From Rhodocyclaceae bacterium (GTDB taxonomy: Bacteria > Pseudomonadota > Gammaproteobacteria > Burkholderiales > Rhodocyclaceae), in NCBI GenBank assembly GCA_008080565.1, contig VIKE01000006.1, positions 41,447 to 105,446 of the forward strand: 64,000 nucleotides of DNA. Direction: 5' to 3'. The position numbers and the translations under genes were made by a program. Under the pieces are notes generated by a model that was given only the letters and a program-made list of their open reading frames with translations, had not been told where the DNA came from and did no database searches. Below are positions 19,838-28,512 of the stretch, piece after piece. Numbering within the stretch: the stretch's first letter is position 1; every line of letters begins with the position of its first letter.

Positions 19838-20676
19838 TTGGCCTTCTTTCGCGACGTTTTCTGGCGCCCGGCCAGATCGCGGGCGAATTGCCAGGCGACG
19901 CGACCGGAGCGCGAGCCGCGGCTCAGAGCCCAGTTCAGCGCCTCGCGCTCGCTGGCGGCGATCACTTCATCGGCCACGCCCAACTGGCGTGCCCAGTGAT
20001 TGGCAATGGCCAGATAGTCGTCCTGGCTGAACGGGTAGAAGGAGATCCACAGGCCGAAACGCTCGGACAGCGAGATTTTTTCCTCGGTGGTTTCGCCGGG
20101 GTGAATCTCGTCGTCGACGCGATGCGTTTCGAGGTTCTCGGAAAAATATTCCGGCATCAGGTGGCGGCGTCCGTCAAGCACCGATTTGAGCGCCTTGTAC
20201 GCCGTCTCGCCGGCCTCGAAGGACAGGTCGTCGCAAAAAATGATGAATTTTTCCGGTCGACCGTCGAGAAGATCGACGATGTCGGCCAGGTCGACCAGAT
20301 CCTCCTTGTCCACCTCGATCAGACGCAGGCCCTTGGCCGAGTATTCATTGAGCACGGCCTTGACCAACGACGACTTGCCGGAGCCGCGCGTGCCGGTCAG
20401 CAGCACGTTGTTGGCGGTCTTGCCAGCGACGAACTGGCGCGTGTTGGCGGTGATGCGCTCCTTCTGGTCGTCGATGTTCTCGAGATCGGACAGGCGGATC
20501 GGGTGCGGGTGGCGCACCGCCTGCAGCCAGCCCCGGCCGTTGCTCTTGCGCCAGCGGAAAGCGACGGCGGATTGCCAGTCTGGCGCTTGCTGGAGCGGCG
20601 GCAGGGAGGCTTCGAAGCGGGCCAGTACCGCTTCGGTGCGGGCGAGCAGACGTTCCAGTGAGGGAGTGTTGGGCAT
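19834..20676 (-). CDS. DUF815 family AAA+-like ATPase
   Basis: 280 residues starting MPNTPSLERLLA. Walker A GTRGSGKSS (about 95-103), a Walker-B-like segment KFIIFCDDLSFE, and the arginine-rich C-terminal ALSRGSRSGRVAWQFARDL are typical of DUF815. Function unproven; members are loosely compared with helicase-loader ATPases. The frame is open upstream to 20895, but that part overlaps mltA; the chosen ATG has the family's usual length. Divergent from mltA, 46 bp apart. Confidence 0.88.
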   Translation of the reverse strand: MPNTPSLERLLARTEAVLARFEASLPPLQQAPDWQSAVAFRWRKSNGRGWLQAVRHPHPIRLSDLENIDDQKERITANTRQFVAGKTANNVLLTGTRGSGKSSLVKAVLNEYSAKGLRLIEVDKEDLVDLADIVDLLDGRPEKFIIFCDDLSFEAGETAYKALKSVLDGRRHLMPEYFSENLETHRVDDEIHPGETTEEKISLSERFGLWISFYPFSQDDYLAIANHWARQLGVADEVIAASEREALNWALSRGSRSGRVAWQFARDLAGRQKTSRKKAK

Positions 20677-20722
20677 GGTGACAGGTATACTTCGCGGCAA
20701 ATTGCGAACTCTAGCGAAACCC

Positions 20723-21949
20723 ATGCGAAAAATCCAAACGGCAGCCCTTTTATTTCTCACCCTGCTGGCCGGCTGTTCGACCGTGCCGCCCAGCGTTGCT
20801 CCGGCTGCCTGCGCTCCGTGCCCGGCCTGTGCAGTCTGCCCGGCAGTAGTGCCCGCCGCTTCGACGCCTGTGCCAACAACCCCTCCCGTATTCACGCGCT
20901 CGTTTCAGCCCGCTGGCTGGGGCGATCTGCCCGGCTGGGTCGCTGACGATGTGGCCGCTGCCTGGCCAGCCTTCCTGCAGTCATGCCGCGGTGTTGGCAG
21001 CAAGCCGAATGGGGCCGGCTGGAAGCGCGTCTGCGATCTGGCGCGGGCAGCGGATGGCAAGCCCGGCCATGATCCACGCCGTTTCTTCGAGCAGCATCTG
21101 AAACCCTACGCGGTTGCCAACGGTGACGGCGCCACCAGCGGCATGATCACCGGCTACTACGAACCCCTGCTCCAGGGCAGCCGCTCGCGCAGCAGAGGCT
21201 ACGAACAGCCCGTGCGCGGCGTGCCGGATGATCTGCTGACCATCGACCTGTCGGCCGTCTTTCCTGAACTGAAGGACAAGCGCGTGCGTGGCCGGCTGGA
21301 GGGCAACAAGGTCGTACCCTACTGGTCGCGAGCCGAAATTGCGGCACGTGGCGAAAAACTGCCCGGAAAAACCCTGCTTTACGTCGACGATGCCGTCGAG
21401 CTCTTTTTCCTGCAAGTTCAGGGTTCCGGCCGTGTGCGGCTGGCCGATGGCAGCGTGGTTCGTCTCAACTACGCCGACCAGAACGGGCATCCCTACCAGT
21501 CCATTGGCAAGGCGCTGGTCGAACGCGGCGAGCTGAAGCTGGAAGAAGCATCAATGCAGGGCATTCAGGCCTGGGCACGGGCCAATCCGTCACGCCTCGA
21601 CAATCTGCTCAACACCAACCCCAGCTATGTCTTTTTCCGCGAAGTGCCGAACAGTCAGGACGGCCCGATCGGGGCCCTGGGCGTACCGCTCACTGCCGAG
21701 CGCAGCATTGCCGTCGATCCGCGTTCGGTGCTGCTCGGTTCGCCGGTCTTCCTGGCGACCACCCGGCCGAATACGGCAACGCCAATGAACCGGCTGGTCA
21801 TGGCGCAGGATACCGGCGGGGCAATCAAGGGGGCGGTGCGCGCCGACTTCTTCTGGGGCTTCGGCAAGGAAGCCGGCGAACAGGCGGGGCGAATGAAACA
21901 GAGTGGCCGTTTGTGGGTTCTGTTGCCACCGGAGCTCGCCCCGAAATAA
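20723..21949 (+). CDS. mltA: Membrane-bound lytic murein transglycosylase A
   Basis: Cleaves peptidoglycan glycan strands to 1,6-anhydro products at the outer membrane. 408 residues; signal and lipobox LLFLTLLAGC give an anchored lipoprotein. The linker at about 19-45 is unusually rich in Cys and Pro (ACAPCPACAVCPA). The MltA domain includes MITGYYEPLL and LFFLQVQGSGRV; the C-terminal 3D domain has the catalytic-type Asp in AQDTGGAIKGAVRADFF. The start was placed at the ATG giving the lipobox at residue 19; the frame is open much farther upstream but antisense to DUF815. Confidence 0.94.
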   Translation: MRKIQTAALLFLTLLAGCSTVPPSVAPAACAPCPACAVCPAVVPAASTPVPTTPPVFTRSFQPAGWGDLPGWVADDVAAAWPAFLQSCRGVGSKPNGAGWKRVCDLARAADGKPGHDPRRFFEQHLKPYAVANGDGATSGMITGYYEPLLQGSRSRSRGYEQPVRGVPDDLLTIDLSAVFPELKDKRVRGRLEGNKVVPYWSRAEIAARGEKLPGKTLLYVDDAVELFFLQVQGSGRVRLADGSVVRLNYADQNGHPYQSIGKALVERGELKLEEASMQGIQAWARANPSRLDNLLNTNPSYVFFREVPNSQDGPIGALGVPLTAERSIAVDPRSVLLGSPVFLATTRPNTATPMNRLVMAQDTGGAIKGAVRADFFWGFGKEAGEQAGRMKQSGRLWVLLPPELAPK

Positions 21950-21986
21950 GGCGTCGATGCACCGTTATCGAGCGATGGCTTATTGG

Positions 21987-22008
21987 TTTGCACTCGCATG
22001 GTGCAAAT
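21987..22008. promoter_or_regulatory. NtrC-type binding site 1
   Basis: TTTGCACTCGCATGGTGCAA is an almost perfect dyad matching the NtrC consensus TGCACY-N5-GGTGCA. It lies about 50-70 bp upstream of the sigma-54 promoter, suitable for activator binding. Confidence 0.82.
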
Positions 22009-22054
22009 AAGTTGTTATGGTATTTGGTAATGCACTGATTTGTAACAACAATGA

Positions 22055-22070
22055 TGCACTGGAATGGTGC
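22055..22070. promoter_or_regulatory. NtrC-type site 2, overlapping the sigma-54 promoter
   Basis: TGCACTGGAATGGTGC matches the same consensus and overlaps the -24 element. Occupancy here could modulate promoter access at high activator level (inference). Confidence 0.6.
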
Positions 22071-22074
22071 TTGC
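22060..22074 (+). promoter_or_regulatory. Sigma-54 (RpoN) promoter of amtB
   Basis: TGGAATGGTGCTTGC: GG at 22061-22062 and GC at 22073-22074 have the exact 10-bp gap of -24/-12 promoters, with TTGC at -12. The ATG of amtB is 35 bp downstream. Confidence 0.85.
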
Positions 22075-22108
22075 TTTCTGCCTCCCCATTCTTTGATTGG
22101 GGTGGTTC

Positions 22109-23311
22109 ATGGAAACGTATCAATCCAGCAGCAACGTATTGTTTATCCTGCTCGGTGCCATCATGGTGCTGGCCATGCACGCGGGTTTTGCCTTCCTTGA
22201 GGTCGGCACGGTCCGCAAAAAGAACCAGGTCAATGCGCTGGTCAAGATTTTGACCGATTTTGGCGTGTCGACCGTGGCCTACTTCTTCGTCGGCTACAGC
22301 ATCGCGTACGGCGTCAATTTCTTCAGCGGTGTCGAGACGCTGATGGAGAAAAACGGCTTCGAACTGACCAAGTTCTTCTTCCTGCTCACCTTCGCGGCGG
22401 CCATCCCGGCCATCATTTCCGGCGGCATCGCCGAACGCGCCAAGTTCAACCCGCAACTGATCGCCACCTTCATGCTGGTCGGTTTTGTCTATCCCTTCTT
22501 CGAAGGCATTGCCTGGAATCAGGCCTTCGGCGTCCAGGCCTGGCTCAAGGCAACGTTCGGCGAGGAGTTCCATGACTTCGCCGGCTCTGTCGTCGTCCAT
22601 GCCATGGGCGGCTGGATAGCCTTGCCGGCCGTAGTCCTGCTCGGTGCGCGCTACGGTCGCTACAACAAGGATGGCCGGATCTCGGCGCACCCGCCTTCAT
22701 CGATTCCTTTCCTGGCGCTTGGCGCATGGATCCTGACTGTCGGCTGGTTCGGCTTCAATGTGATGAGTGCCCAGACTCTCGACAAGATTTCCGGTCTGGT
22801 CGCCTTGAACTCGCTGATGGCGATGGTCGGCGGCACGCTGGTCGCCCTCGTCGCCGGCAAGAACGACCCGGGCTTTTTGCACAACGGCCCGCTGGCTGGT
22901 TTGGTCGCCGTCTGTGCCGGTTCAGATCTGATGCACCCGATTGGTGCTCTGGTTGTCGGCGGCGTGGCCGGCGGACTGTTCGTCATGATGTTCACTTTGG
23001 TGCAGAACCGCTGGAAGATCGACGACGTGCTCGGCGTCTGGCCGCTGCACGGCATGTGCGGCGCCTGGGGCGGCATCGCGGCCGGTATTTTTGGCAGCAA
23101 GGCCTTGGGCGGGGCGGGTGGCATAGCCTTCATGCCGCAATTGATCATGACGACAATGGCCATCGTGGTCGCGTTGATTGGCGGTGCGCTGGTCTATGGC
23201 ACCCTCAAGGCGACCATGGGGTTGCGCCTTGATCAGGAAGAGGAATACGAAGGTGCCGACCTCAGCATCCACCGGATTACGTCGACGCCGGAGCGTGAGC
23301 CGAACTGGTGA
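22109..23311 (+). CDS. amtB: Ammonium transporter AmtB
   Basis: A 400-residue Amt/MEP/Rh channel with about 11 TM segments. The two pore histidines are in DFAGSVVVHAMGG (about 160) and WPLHGMCGAWGG (about 316). The C-terminal tail EEYEGADLSIHR matches the regulatory tail bound by GlnK. The ATG at 22109 follows GGGGTGG; an in-frame TTG at 22097 is less likely. Unlike many loci there is no glnK next to it. Sigma-54 and NtrC sites upstream indicate induction by nitrogen limitation. Confidence 0.95.
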   Translation: METYQSSSNVLFILLGAIMVLAMHAGFAFLEVGTVRKKNQVNALVKILTDFGVSTVAYFFVGYSIAYGVNFFSGVETLMEKNGFELTKFFFLLTFAAAIPAIISGGIAERAKFNPQLIATFMLVGFVYPFFEGIAWNQAFGVQAWLKATFGEEFHDFAGSVVVHAMGGWIALPAVVLLGARYGRYNKDGRISAHPPSSIPFLALGAWILTVGWFGFNVMSAQTLDKISGLVALNSLMAMVGGTLVALVAGKNDPGFLHNGPLAGLVAVCAGSDLMHPIGALVVGGVAGGLFVMMFTLVQNRWKIDDVLGVWPLHGMCGAWGGIAAGIFGSKALGGAGGIAFMPQLIMTTMAIVVALIGGALVYGTLKATMGLRLDQEEEYEGADLSIHRITSTPEREPNW

Positions 23312-23332
23312 TTTTGTTCTGACAGGATCAAG

Positions 23333-23360
23333 CGGCCCGGTTTTATCGGGCCGTTTTTTT
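23333..23360 (+). terminator. Terminator of amtB
   Basis: CGGCCCG / CGGGCCG stem with a short T/A loop and seven T residues. Confidence 0.92.
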
Positions 23361-23461
23361 GTCGGTGTGATTTTCTTCACTGACTGTTTTTTCGCCTCGC
23401 CATATCCTGAATTCGTGACGGGAAGTGTGATTCCCGGAAAGAGGTCGAAGCGAGGTGTGCG

Positions 23462-23644
23462 ATGGTCGTGAAGAACGAGAAGCGAATGGGTGATGATCGC
23501 CGCGCCCGCGAATTCGGTCCGCCGGATGGTTGGCGTGAACGTCGCAAGAGCGTGGAAAGGCGGCTGGTCAGGGTCGAAGAAATTCCGTTTTCGGAATGGC
23601 TGGCCTATCGGCCGGTGCGGGCCGAGACTGAAACGCAAAAATAA
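23462..23644 (+). CDS. Small basic/acidic protein of unknown function
   Basis: 60 residues, very rich in Arg, Lys, Asp and Glu, with two similar basic segments (GDDRRAREFGPPDGW and RERRKSVERRLVR) and a C-terminal IPFSEWLAYRP. No family recognised, no signal peptide or TM. A GAGG stretch 9 bp before the ATG and a strong terminator right after support a real, separately transcribed gene. It may be a nucleic-acid-binding or adaptor peptide, but this cannot be decided from sequence. Confidence 0.65.
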   Translation: MVVKNEKRMGDDRRAREFGPPDGWRERRKSVERRLVRVEEIPFSEWLAYRPVRAETETQK

Positions 23645-23659
23645 TACGATTTGTGAAAC

Positions 23660-23691
23660 AAAAAGGCCTCGCCAGATTGCGAGGCCTTTTT
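23660..23691. terminator. Bidirectional terminator
   Basis: AAAAAGGCCTCGC / GCGAGGCCTTTTT stem with a 6-nt loop, between the small gene (plus) and the Pal-like gene (minus). Usable from both sides. Confidence 0.93.
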
Positions 23692-23707
23692 GTTTATCGG
23701 GGCAGGA

Positions 23708-24295
23708 TTATTCTTCCCGCTCGTAAACGACGTCGGAGCGGCGATTCTCTGCCCACGACTCTTCGTCGTGTCCGGTCTTTTTCGGGTTGCTGGCGCCCAG
23801 CGTTTTGATGGTGATTTGTTTTTTTCGAGCGCCGTGACTGGCTAGCGTGGCGCGCACGTTTTCGGCGCGCTTCAGGCCTAGTTGGTGATTGTAAGCAGCG
23901 CTGCCGCGCTCGTCGGCGTTACCTTCGATGCGCACGCGCGCCTTGGGGTGCTCGGCCAGATAGCTGGCGTGGGCGCGTAGCGCCGGGTCGTAGTCGGCTT
24001 TGACGGTGGCGTTGTTGAGGTCGAAATAGACGCTGCGCTGGGTGCGCAGGCCGACCGGATCCATTTTCATTGGTGCTTCGGGCATCGCGCTGGCGGCCTG
24101 CGGGGCGGGGCTGGTGGCGGGCAGGCTGGAGCCCGGCTGCAGTTCGGCGGGCACTGGTTTGCCGAGCAGACCGGGGTGCACTTTGAGCGGGCCGCTTTGC
24201 GAGATGTGCTTGCTTGGCGGAATCTCGGCTTTGAAGGCGGCGCAGGCGGTAAGCGTTGTGGAAAGGAGGAGAGCGATAGGCAGGGAAGCGCGCAT
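23708..24295 (-). CDS. Pal-like OmpA-domain lipoprotein
   Basis: 194 residues read from the ATG at 24295. Signal and lipobox LLLSTTLTAC, a Pro/Ala-rich linker (about 45-85), then a C-terminal OmpA domain with VYFDLNNATVKADYDP, RVRIEGNADERGSAAYN and GLKRAENVRATLASHG, the peptidoglycan-binding signature. Similar to Pal, but no tol genes are adjacent, so it is probably a Pal paralogue rather than Pal of the Tol system. The longer frame to 24343 would prevent signal recognition. Confidence 0.85.
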   Translation of the reverse strand: MRASLPIALLLSTTLTACAAFKAEIPPSKHISQSGPLKVHPGLLGKPVPAELQPGSSLPATSPAPQAASAMPEAPMKMDPVGLRTQRSVYFDLNNATVKADYDPALRAHASYLAEHPKARVRIEGNADERGSAAYNHQLGLKRAENVRATLASHGARKKQITIKTLGASNPKKTGHDEESWAENRRSDVVYEREE

Positions 24296-24486
24296 CTTGT
24301 TTTTTCGGCGGCGTGAGGAAGCTCGAATCATAGCCCCTCGCATGGTTGGCGAATAGTCTTGTCGGCGGATGGGGGGCTGACGAGTGCAAGGTGAATTTGC
24401 TTGCTGGAATAAGTAAATTCACATTTCATCTTTGTGGTTATAAGTGCGTCGGATAGATTCGCGTTCATTGTCCTTCGAGGTGAGCC

Positions 24487-25485
24487 ATGACCCATTTCCG
24501 TAAATCCATTGTTTCCGTTCTGTTGTCGCTGGTGGCAAGTGCCGCGCTGGCCGACGCGACCTTGCTCAATACTTCCTACGACGTCGCCCGCGACGTGTAC
24601 AAGGATTACAACCCGATGTTCCAGAAATACTGGAAGGCGAAAACGGGCGAGAGCGTTGAACTGAAGCAGTCGCACGGCGGTTCGACCAAGCAGGTGCGGG
24701 CTGTCGCCGACGGTCTGGAGGCCGACGTGGTGACCATGAATCAGGCCAACGATATCGAGTTTCTGGCCGACAAGGGGCTGGTCGCCAAGGACTGGGCGAA
24801 GAAATTCCCGAACAATGCCTCGCCTTACACCTCGACGATGGTTTTCATCGTCCGCAAGGGCAATCCGAAGGTGATCAAGGACTGGTCCGATGTTGCCGGG
24901 CCGGGCGTCCAGATGATCATTCCGCATCCGAAAAACACCGGTAACGGCCGTAACACTTATCTTTCGGCCTGGGCCTGGGCTTTGAAGCAGCCGGGCGGCA
25001 ATGACGCCAAGGCGCAGGAGTTCCTTGGCAAGTTGCTCAAGAATGCGCCCTTGTTCGCCGCCGGCGGCCGCGATGCGACGACGACTTTCATGCAGCGCAA
25101 GATGGGCGACGTGTTGATCACCTTCGAATCCGAAGCCGAAATGATTGCCAAGGAGTTCGGCAAGGGTGAGTTCGAGGTGGTTTATCCGAGCCTGACGATG
25201 CAGACCGAATTCCCGGTCGCGCTGGTCGAGAAGGTGGTCGACAAGAAGGGAACGCGCAAGCAGGCGCAGGCTTATCTGGAATATCTGTGGTCAAAGGACG
25301 GCCAGGAAAATGCCGCGCAGAATTACCTGCGGCCGCGTGATGCCGAGCTGCTGAAAAAATATGCGGCTTCCTTCCCTGCCGTGAAGACTTTTACAGTCGA
25401 TGAAGTCTTCGGTGGTGCCAACAAGGCCTTTGCCGCCCACTTCAAGGATGGCGGCAGCTTCGATCAGATCTATGTTGCCAAATAA
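24487..25485 (+). CDS. sbp: Periplasmic sulfate-binding protein
   Basis: 332 residues with signal peptide ending SAALA. The mature part begins TLLNTSYDVARDVYKDYNP and carries LKQSHGGSTKQ, VTMNQANDIE and IPHPKNTGNGRNTYL, hallmarks of Sbp/CysP. It delivers sulfate or thiosulfate to the CysTWA transporter encoded downstream. The 190 bp upstream (shared with the Pal-like gene) contain a -10-like TTATAA near 24438 but no clear CysB site could be assigned. Confidence 0.95.
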   Translation: MTHFRKSIVSVLLSLVASAALADATLLNTSYDVARDVYKDYNPMFQKYWKAKTGESVELKQSHGGSTKQVRAVADGLEADVVTMNQANDIEFLADKGLVAKDWAKKFPNNASPYTSTMVFIVRKGNPKVIKDWSDVAGPGVQMIIPHPKNTGNGRNTYLSAWAWALKQPGGNDAKAQEFLGKLLKNAPLFAAGGRDATTTFMQRKMGDVLITFESEAEMIAKEFGKGEFEVVYPSLTMQTEFPVALVEKVVDKKGTRKQAQAYLEYLWSKDGQENAAQNYLRPRDAELLKKYAASFPAVKTFTVDEVFGGANKAFAAHFKDGGSFDQIYVAK

Positions 25486-25533
25486 GCAGTAACGCTACCG
25501 TCGGGCGGGCTGCTTGATCCGCGGTCCGGCCTA

Positions 25534-25573
25534 TTCCCACGGTCAACCGGAAATTTTGGCAAAAATTGAAATT
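25534..25573 (+). repeat. Dispersed repeat, intergenic copy between sbp and cysT
   Basis: TTCCCACGGTCAACCGG, then AAATTTTGGCAAAAATTGAAATT. Its last base is one or two bases before the cysT ATG, where a ribosome site would be expected. Confidence 0.85.
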
Positions 25574-25574
25574 C

Positions 25575-26450
25575 ATGGCTGCAAAAACTCACCGCGTGTT
25601 GCCCGGCTTTGGCCTGGCGCTGGGCTACACACTGGTCTATCTGTCGATCCTGATCCTGCTGCCGCTCGGTGGCATGATCCTCAAGGCATCCGAACTCGGC
25701 TTCGGGCAGATCATCGACATCGCGCTCGGCGAGCGCTCGCTGGCCGCCTTCCGTGTCACCTTCGGCGCTTCGTTTCTGGCCGCGGCGATCAACGCCTTCT
25801 TCGGCCTGATCGTGGCCTGGGTGCTCGTGCGCTACCCCTTTCCCGGCAAGCGTTTCGTCGATGCGCTGGTCGATCTGCCCTTCGCCCTGCCGACCGCTGT
25901 CGCCGGCATCACGCTGGCCACGCTGTATGCCGGCAATGGCTGGCTCGGCCAGTATCTTGAACCGCTCGGCATCAAGGTCGCCTATACGCCGCTCGGCATC
26001 GTTTTCGCGCTGACCTTCATCACGCTGCCCTTCGTCGTGCGCACCCTGCAGCCGGTGATCGAGGACATCGAAACGGAAGTTGAGGAGGCCGCCGCCTCGC
26101 TCGGCGCCTCGCGTTGGCAGACCTTCGTCAAAGTCATTTTTCCGGCCATCTTCCCGGCGCTGCTCACCGGCTTTGCCCTGGCCTTTGCCCGCGCCGTCGG
26201 TGAATATGGCTCGGTGATCTTCATCGCCGGCAATCTACCGCTGGTTTCGGAAATCACGCCGCTGCTGATCATCTCCAAGCTTGAGCAGTACGACGTTCTC
26301 GGTGCCACGGCGCTGGCCGTGGTCATGCTCGGCCTGTCCTTCATCCTGCTGCTCAGCGTCAATCTGCTGCAATGGTGGACGGCGAATCGTCACAAGAACA
26401 GCGAGCCGCTCGAAGTGGCGGCCGCCAAGGCGAGCGGGGTGGCAGCATGA
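25575..26450 (+). CDS. cysT: Sulfate ABC transporter permease CysT
   Basis: 291-residue inner-membrane permease with about six TM segments and the EAA loop ETEVEEAAASLGASRWQTF that contacts CysA. The ATG directly abuts a dispersed repeat, and no Shine-Dalgarno is visible within the repeat's 3' end; an in-frame TTG at 25566 lies inside the repeat. Stop overlaps cysW (ATGA). Confidence 0.94.
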   Translation: MAAKTHRVLPGFGLALGYTLVYLSILILLPLGGMILKASELGFGQIIDIALGERSLAAFRVTFGASFLAAAINAFFGLIVAWVLVRYPFPGKRFVDALVDLPFALPTAVAGITLATLYAGNGWLGQYLEPLGIKVAYTPLGIVFALTFITLPFVVRTLQPVIEDIETEVEEAAASLGASRWQTFVKVIFPAIFPALLTGFALAFARAVGEYGSVIFIAGNLPLVSEITPLLIISKLEQYDVLGATALAVVMLGLSFILLLSVNLLQWWTANRHKNSEPLEVAAAKASGVAA

Positions 26451-27391
26451 AGTCGACCCGCGCTACGCAGGAACCGGCCTGGGTTCGCTACGGGTTGCTG
26501 AGCGTCGGCCTTGGCTTCCTCTTCTTCTTCCTCGGCCTGCCGCTGGTTGCGGTCTTCGTCGAGGCCTTGGCGCAAGGCGTACCAATCTACGTTGAAGCCC
26601 TGAAAGAGCCGGAAACCGCCTCGGCCATCGGTTTGACCGTCGGTATCGCGCTCGCCGTGCTGCCCTTCAACATCGCCTTCGGCGTTGCGGCGGCGTGGGC
26701 CATCGCCAAGTTCGAGTTCCGCGGCAAGAGCTTGCTTATCACGCTGATCGACCTGCCGTTCGCGGTCAGCCCGGTCGTCGCCGGCCTGATTTTCATTTTG
26801 CTTTTCGGTTCACAGGGCACCTTCGGCAACTGGCTATCCGAACACGATATCAAGATCATTTTCGCCGTCCCCGGCATGATCCTGGCCACGCTGTTCATCA
26901 CCTTCCCGTTTATCGCCCGCGAGCTGATTCCGCTCATGCAGTCACAGGGCAAGGACGAGGAAGAGGCCGCGGTGTCGCTTGGCGCCTCGGGTTTCCAGAT
27001 GTTCTGGCGGGTCACCCTGCCCAACATCAAATGGGGTCTGCTTTACGGCGTGATCCTGTCGAATGCCCGGGCGATGGGCGAGTTCGGCGCCGTGTCGGTG
27101 GTTTCCGGCCACATCCGCGGTGAAACCAACACCCTGCCGCTGCATGTCGAAATTCTCTACAACGAATACAACGCCATCGGCGCTTTTGCCGCCGCCTCCA
27201 TCCTTGCGTTGCTGGCGCTCGTTACGCTGGTCGCCAAGACCATCGTCGAATGGCGGATGAAAAAAGAAACCGACATGCTGAGCGCCGTTCTCCTGACTTT
27301 GTTGCGCCTCCTCGCCGTACTGTTGCGTACTGTCTTCGTCGGCGCGTCGCGTCATGGCCATTTTTCAGGCGTTCCGAATAAGGAAATCTGA
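26447..27391 (+). CDS. cysW: Sulfate ABC transporter permease CysW
   Basis: 314 residues. Partner permease of CysT, with EAA loop [19 protein letters not shown] and about six TM segments. The conserved part ends near residue 282 (IVEWRMKKE). About 32 further residues ([19 protein letters not shown] and a polar end) are not usual for the family and could form an extra TM helix. The frame is open upstream to 26372 but overlaps cysT. Stop codon overlaps cysA by one base. Confidence 0.92.
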   Translation: MKSTRATQEPAWVRYGLLSVGLGFLFFFLGLPLVAVFVEALAQGVPIYVEALKEPETASAIGLTVGIALAVLPFNIAFGVAAAWAIAKFEFRGKSLLITLIDLPFAVSPVVAGLIFILLFGSQGTFGNWLSEHDIKIIFAVPGMILATLFITFPFIARELIPLMQSQGKDEEEAAVSLGASGFQMFWRVTLPNIKWGLLYGVILSNARAMGEFGAVSVVSGHIRGETNTLPLHVEILYNEYNAIGAFAAASILALLALVTLVAKTIVEWRMKKETDMLSAVLLTLLRLLAVLLRTVFVGASRHGHFSGVPNKEI

Positions 27392-28458
27392 TGAGTATCG
27401 AAATCCGCAACATCTCCAAGCGCTTCGGTAATTTCGTCGCGCTCGACAACATCAACCTTGATATCCCGACCGGCGAGTTGGTCGCCCTGCTCGGGCCATC
27501 CGGCTGCGGCAAGACGACCCTGCTGCGCATCATCGCCGGCATGGAAAGCGCCGATCAGGGCGAAATCCTCTTTTCCGGCGCCGAGGCCACCCATTTGCAT
27601 GCCCGCGACCGTAATGTCGGCTTCGTCTTCCAGCACTACGCGCTGTTCCGCCACATGACAGTATTCGAGAACGTTGCCTTCGGCCTGCGCGTCAAGCCGC
27701 GCAAGGAACGGCCGTCGGACGCCGACATCAAGCGCCGGGTCATGGAACTGCTCGGCCTCGTCCAGCTCGACTGGCTGGCCGACCGTTACCCGTCGCAACT
27801 CTCCGGTGGCCAGCGTCAGCGTATCGCGCTGGCCCGCGCCCTGGCCGTTGAACCCAAGGTGCTGCTGCTCGACGAGCCGTTCGGAGCGCTCGATACCAAG
27901 GTGCGCAAGGAACTGCGCCGCTGGCTGCGCCGCCTGCACGACGACATGCACATCTCGTCGGTTTTCGTTACGCATGACCAGGAAGAGGCGCTCGAAGTCG
28001 CCGACCGCGTCGTCGTCATGAACCACGGCAAGATCGAGCAGATTGGCTCGCCCGACGAGGTTTACTCCAGCCCGGCCTCGCCCTTCGTTTATCAATTCCT
28101 CGGCAACGTGAACGTTTTTCACAGCCGCCAGCAGGGCGCCTACGCCGAGGTCGAGCGCGGCGAAGCGACCGAGAAGGCAACTGCTTTCGTTCGCCCGCAC
28201 GATATCGACATCACGCATCAGCCGGCTGAGGACGGCTTGCAGGCGACGGTTCAGCACGTCCATCCGATCGGCCCGGTAGTCCGTATCGAACTGCTGCACG
28301 GCAGCGAGATCGTTGAGGTCGAACTGTCGCGCGAGCGGCATGAAATGCTGCAACTGGCGGCCGGCCAGTCGGTGTGGTTCCGGCCGCGTCAGATGAAAGT
28401 GTTCGGTGCCGATGCATTGCCACGGTCAACGCCGGAAAAGCAGGCATTTTTGTTCTGA
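27391..28458 (+). CDS. cysA: Sulfate/thiosulfate ABC transporter ATPase CysA
   Basis: 355 residues. Walker [10 protein letters not shown] (about 36-44), signature LSGGQRQ (about 136-142), Walker B/D-loop [13 protein letters not shown], then a C-terminal regulatory TOBE-like domain (FVRPHDIDI). It energises CysT/CysW. The C terminus, [13 protein letters not shown], is encoded by a repeat-like sequence. It closes the sbp-cysTWA unit; hemA follows at 54 bp with its own -10. Confidence 0.96.
   Translation: MSIEIRNISKRFGNFVALDNINLDIPTGELVALLGPSGCGKTTLLRIIAGMESADQGEILFSGAEATHLHARDRNVGFVFQHYALFRHMTVFENVAFGLRVKPRKERPSDADIKRRVMELLGLVQLDWLADRYPSQLSGGQRQRIALARALAVEPKVLLLDEPFGALDTKVRKELRRWLRRLHDDMHISSVFVTHDQEEALEVADRVVVMNHGKIEQIGSPDEVYSSPASPFVYQFLGNVNVFHSRQQGAYAEVERGEATEKATAFVRPHDIDITHQPAEDGLQATVQHVHPIGPVVRIELLHGSEIVEVELSRERHEMLQLAAGQSVWFRPRQMKVFGADALPRSTPEKQAFLF
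28418..28455 (+). repeat. Repeat-like sequence at the 3' end of cysA
   Basis: CCACGGTCAAC, a 2-bp insertion, CGGAAAAGCAGGC, then ATTTTTG. The 5' half matches the dispersed repeat and the 3' half is diverged. It encodes the last residues of CysA. Confidence 0.45.
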
Positions 28459-28491
28459 TCCAGATCGGGGAAGGGCGTCACAGGCGGATGT

Positions 28492-28497
28492 TATAAT
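28492..28497 (+). promoter_or_regulatory. Candidate -10 of hemA
   Basis: Perfect TATAAT. The expected transcription start would be only about 9-10 nt before the GTG start codon, so the hemA leader would be very short. No good -35 is visible. Confidence 0.5.
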
Positions 28498-28512
28498 CAG
28501 CCCCCATTTCGT

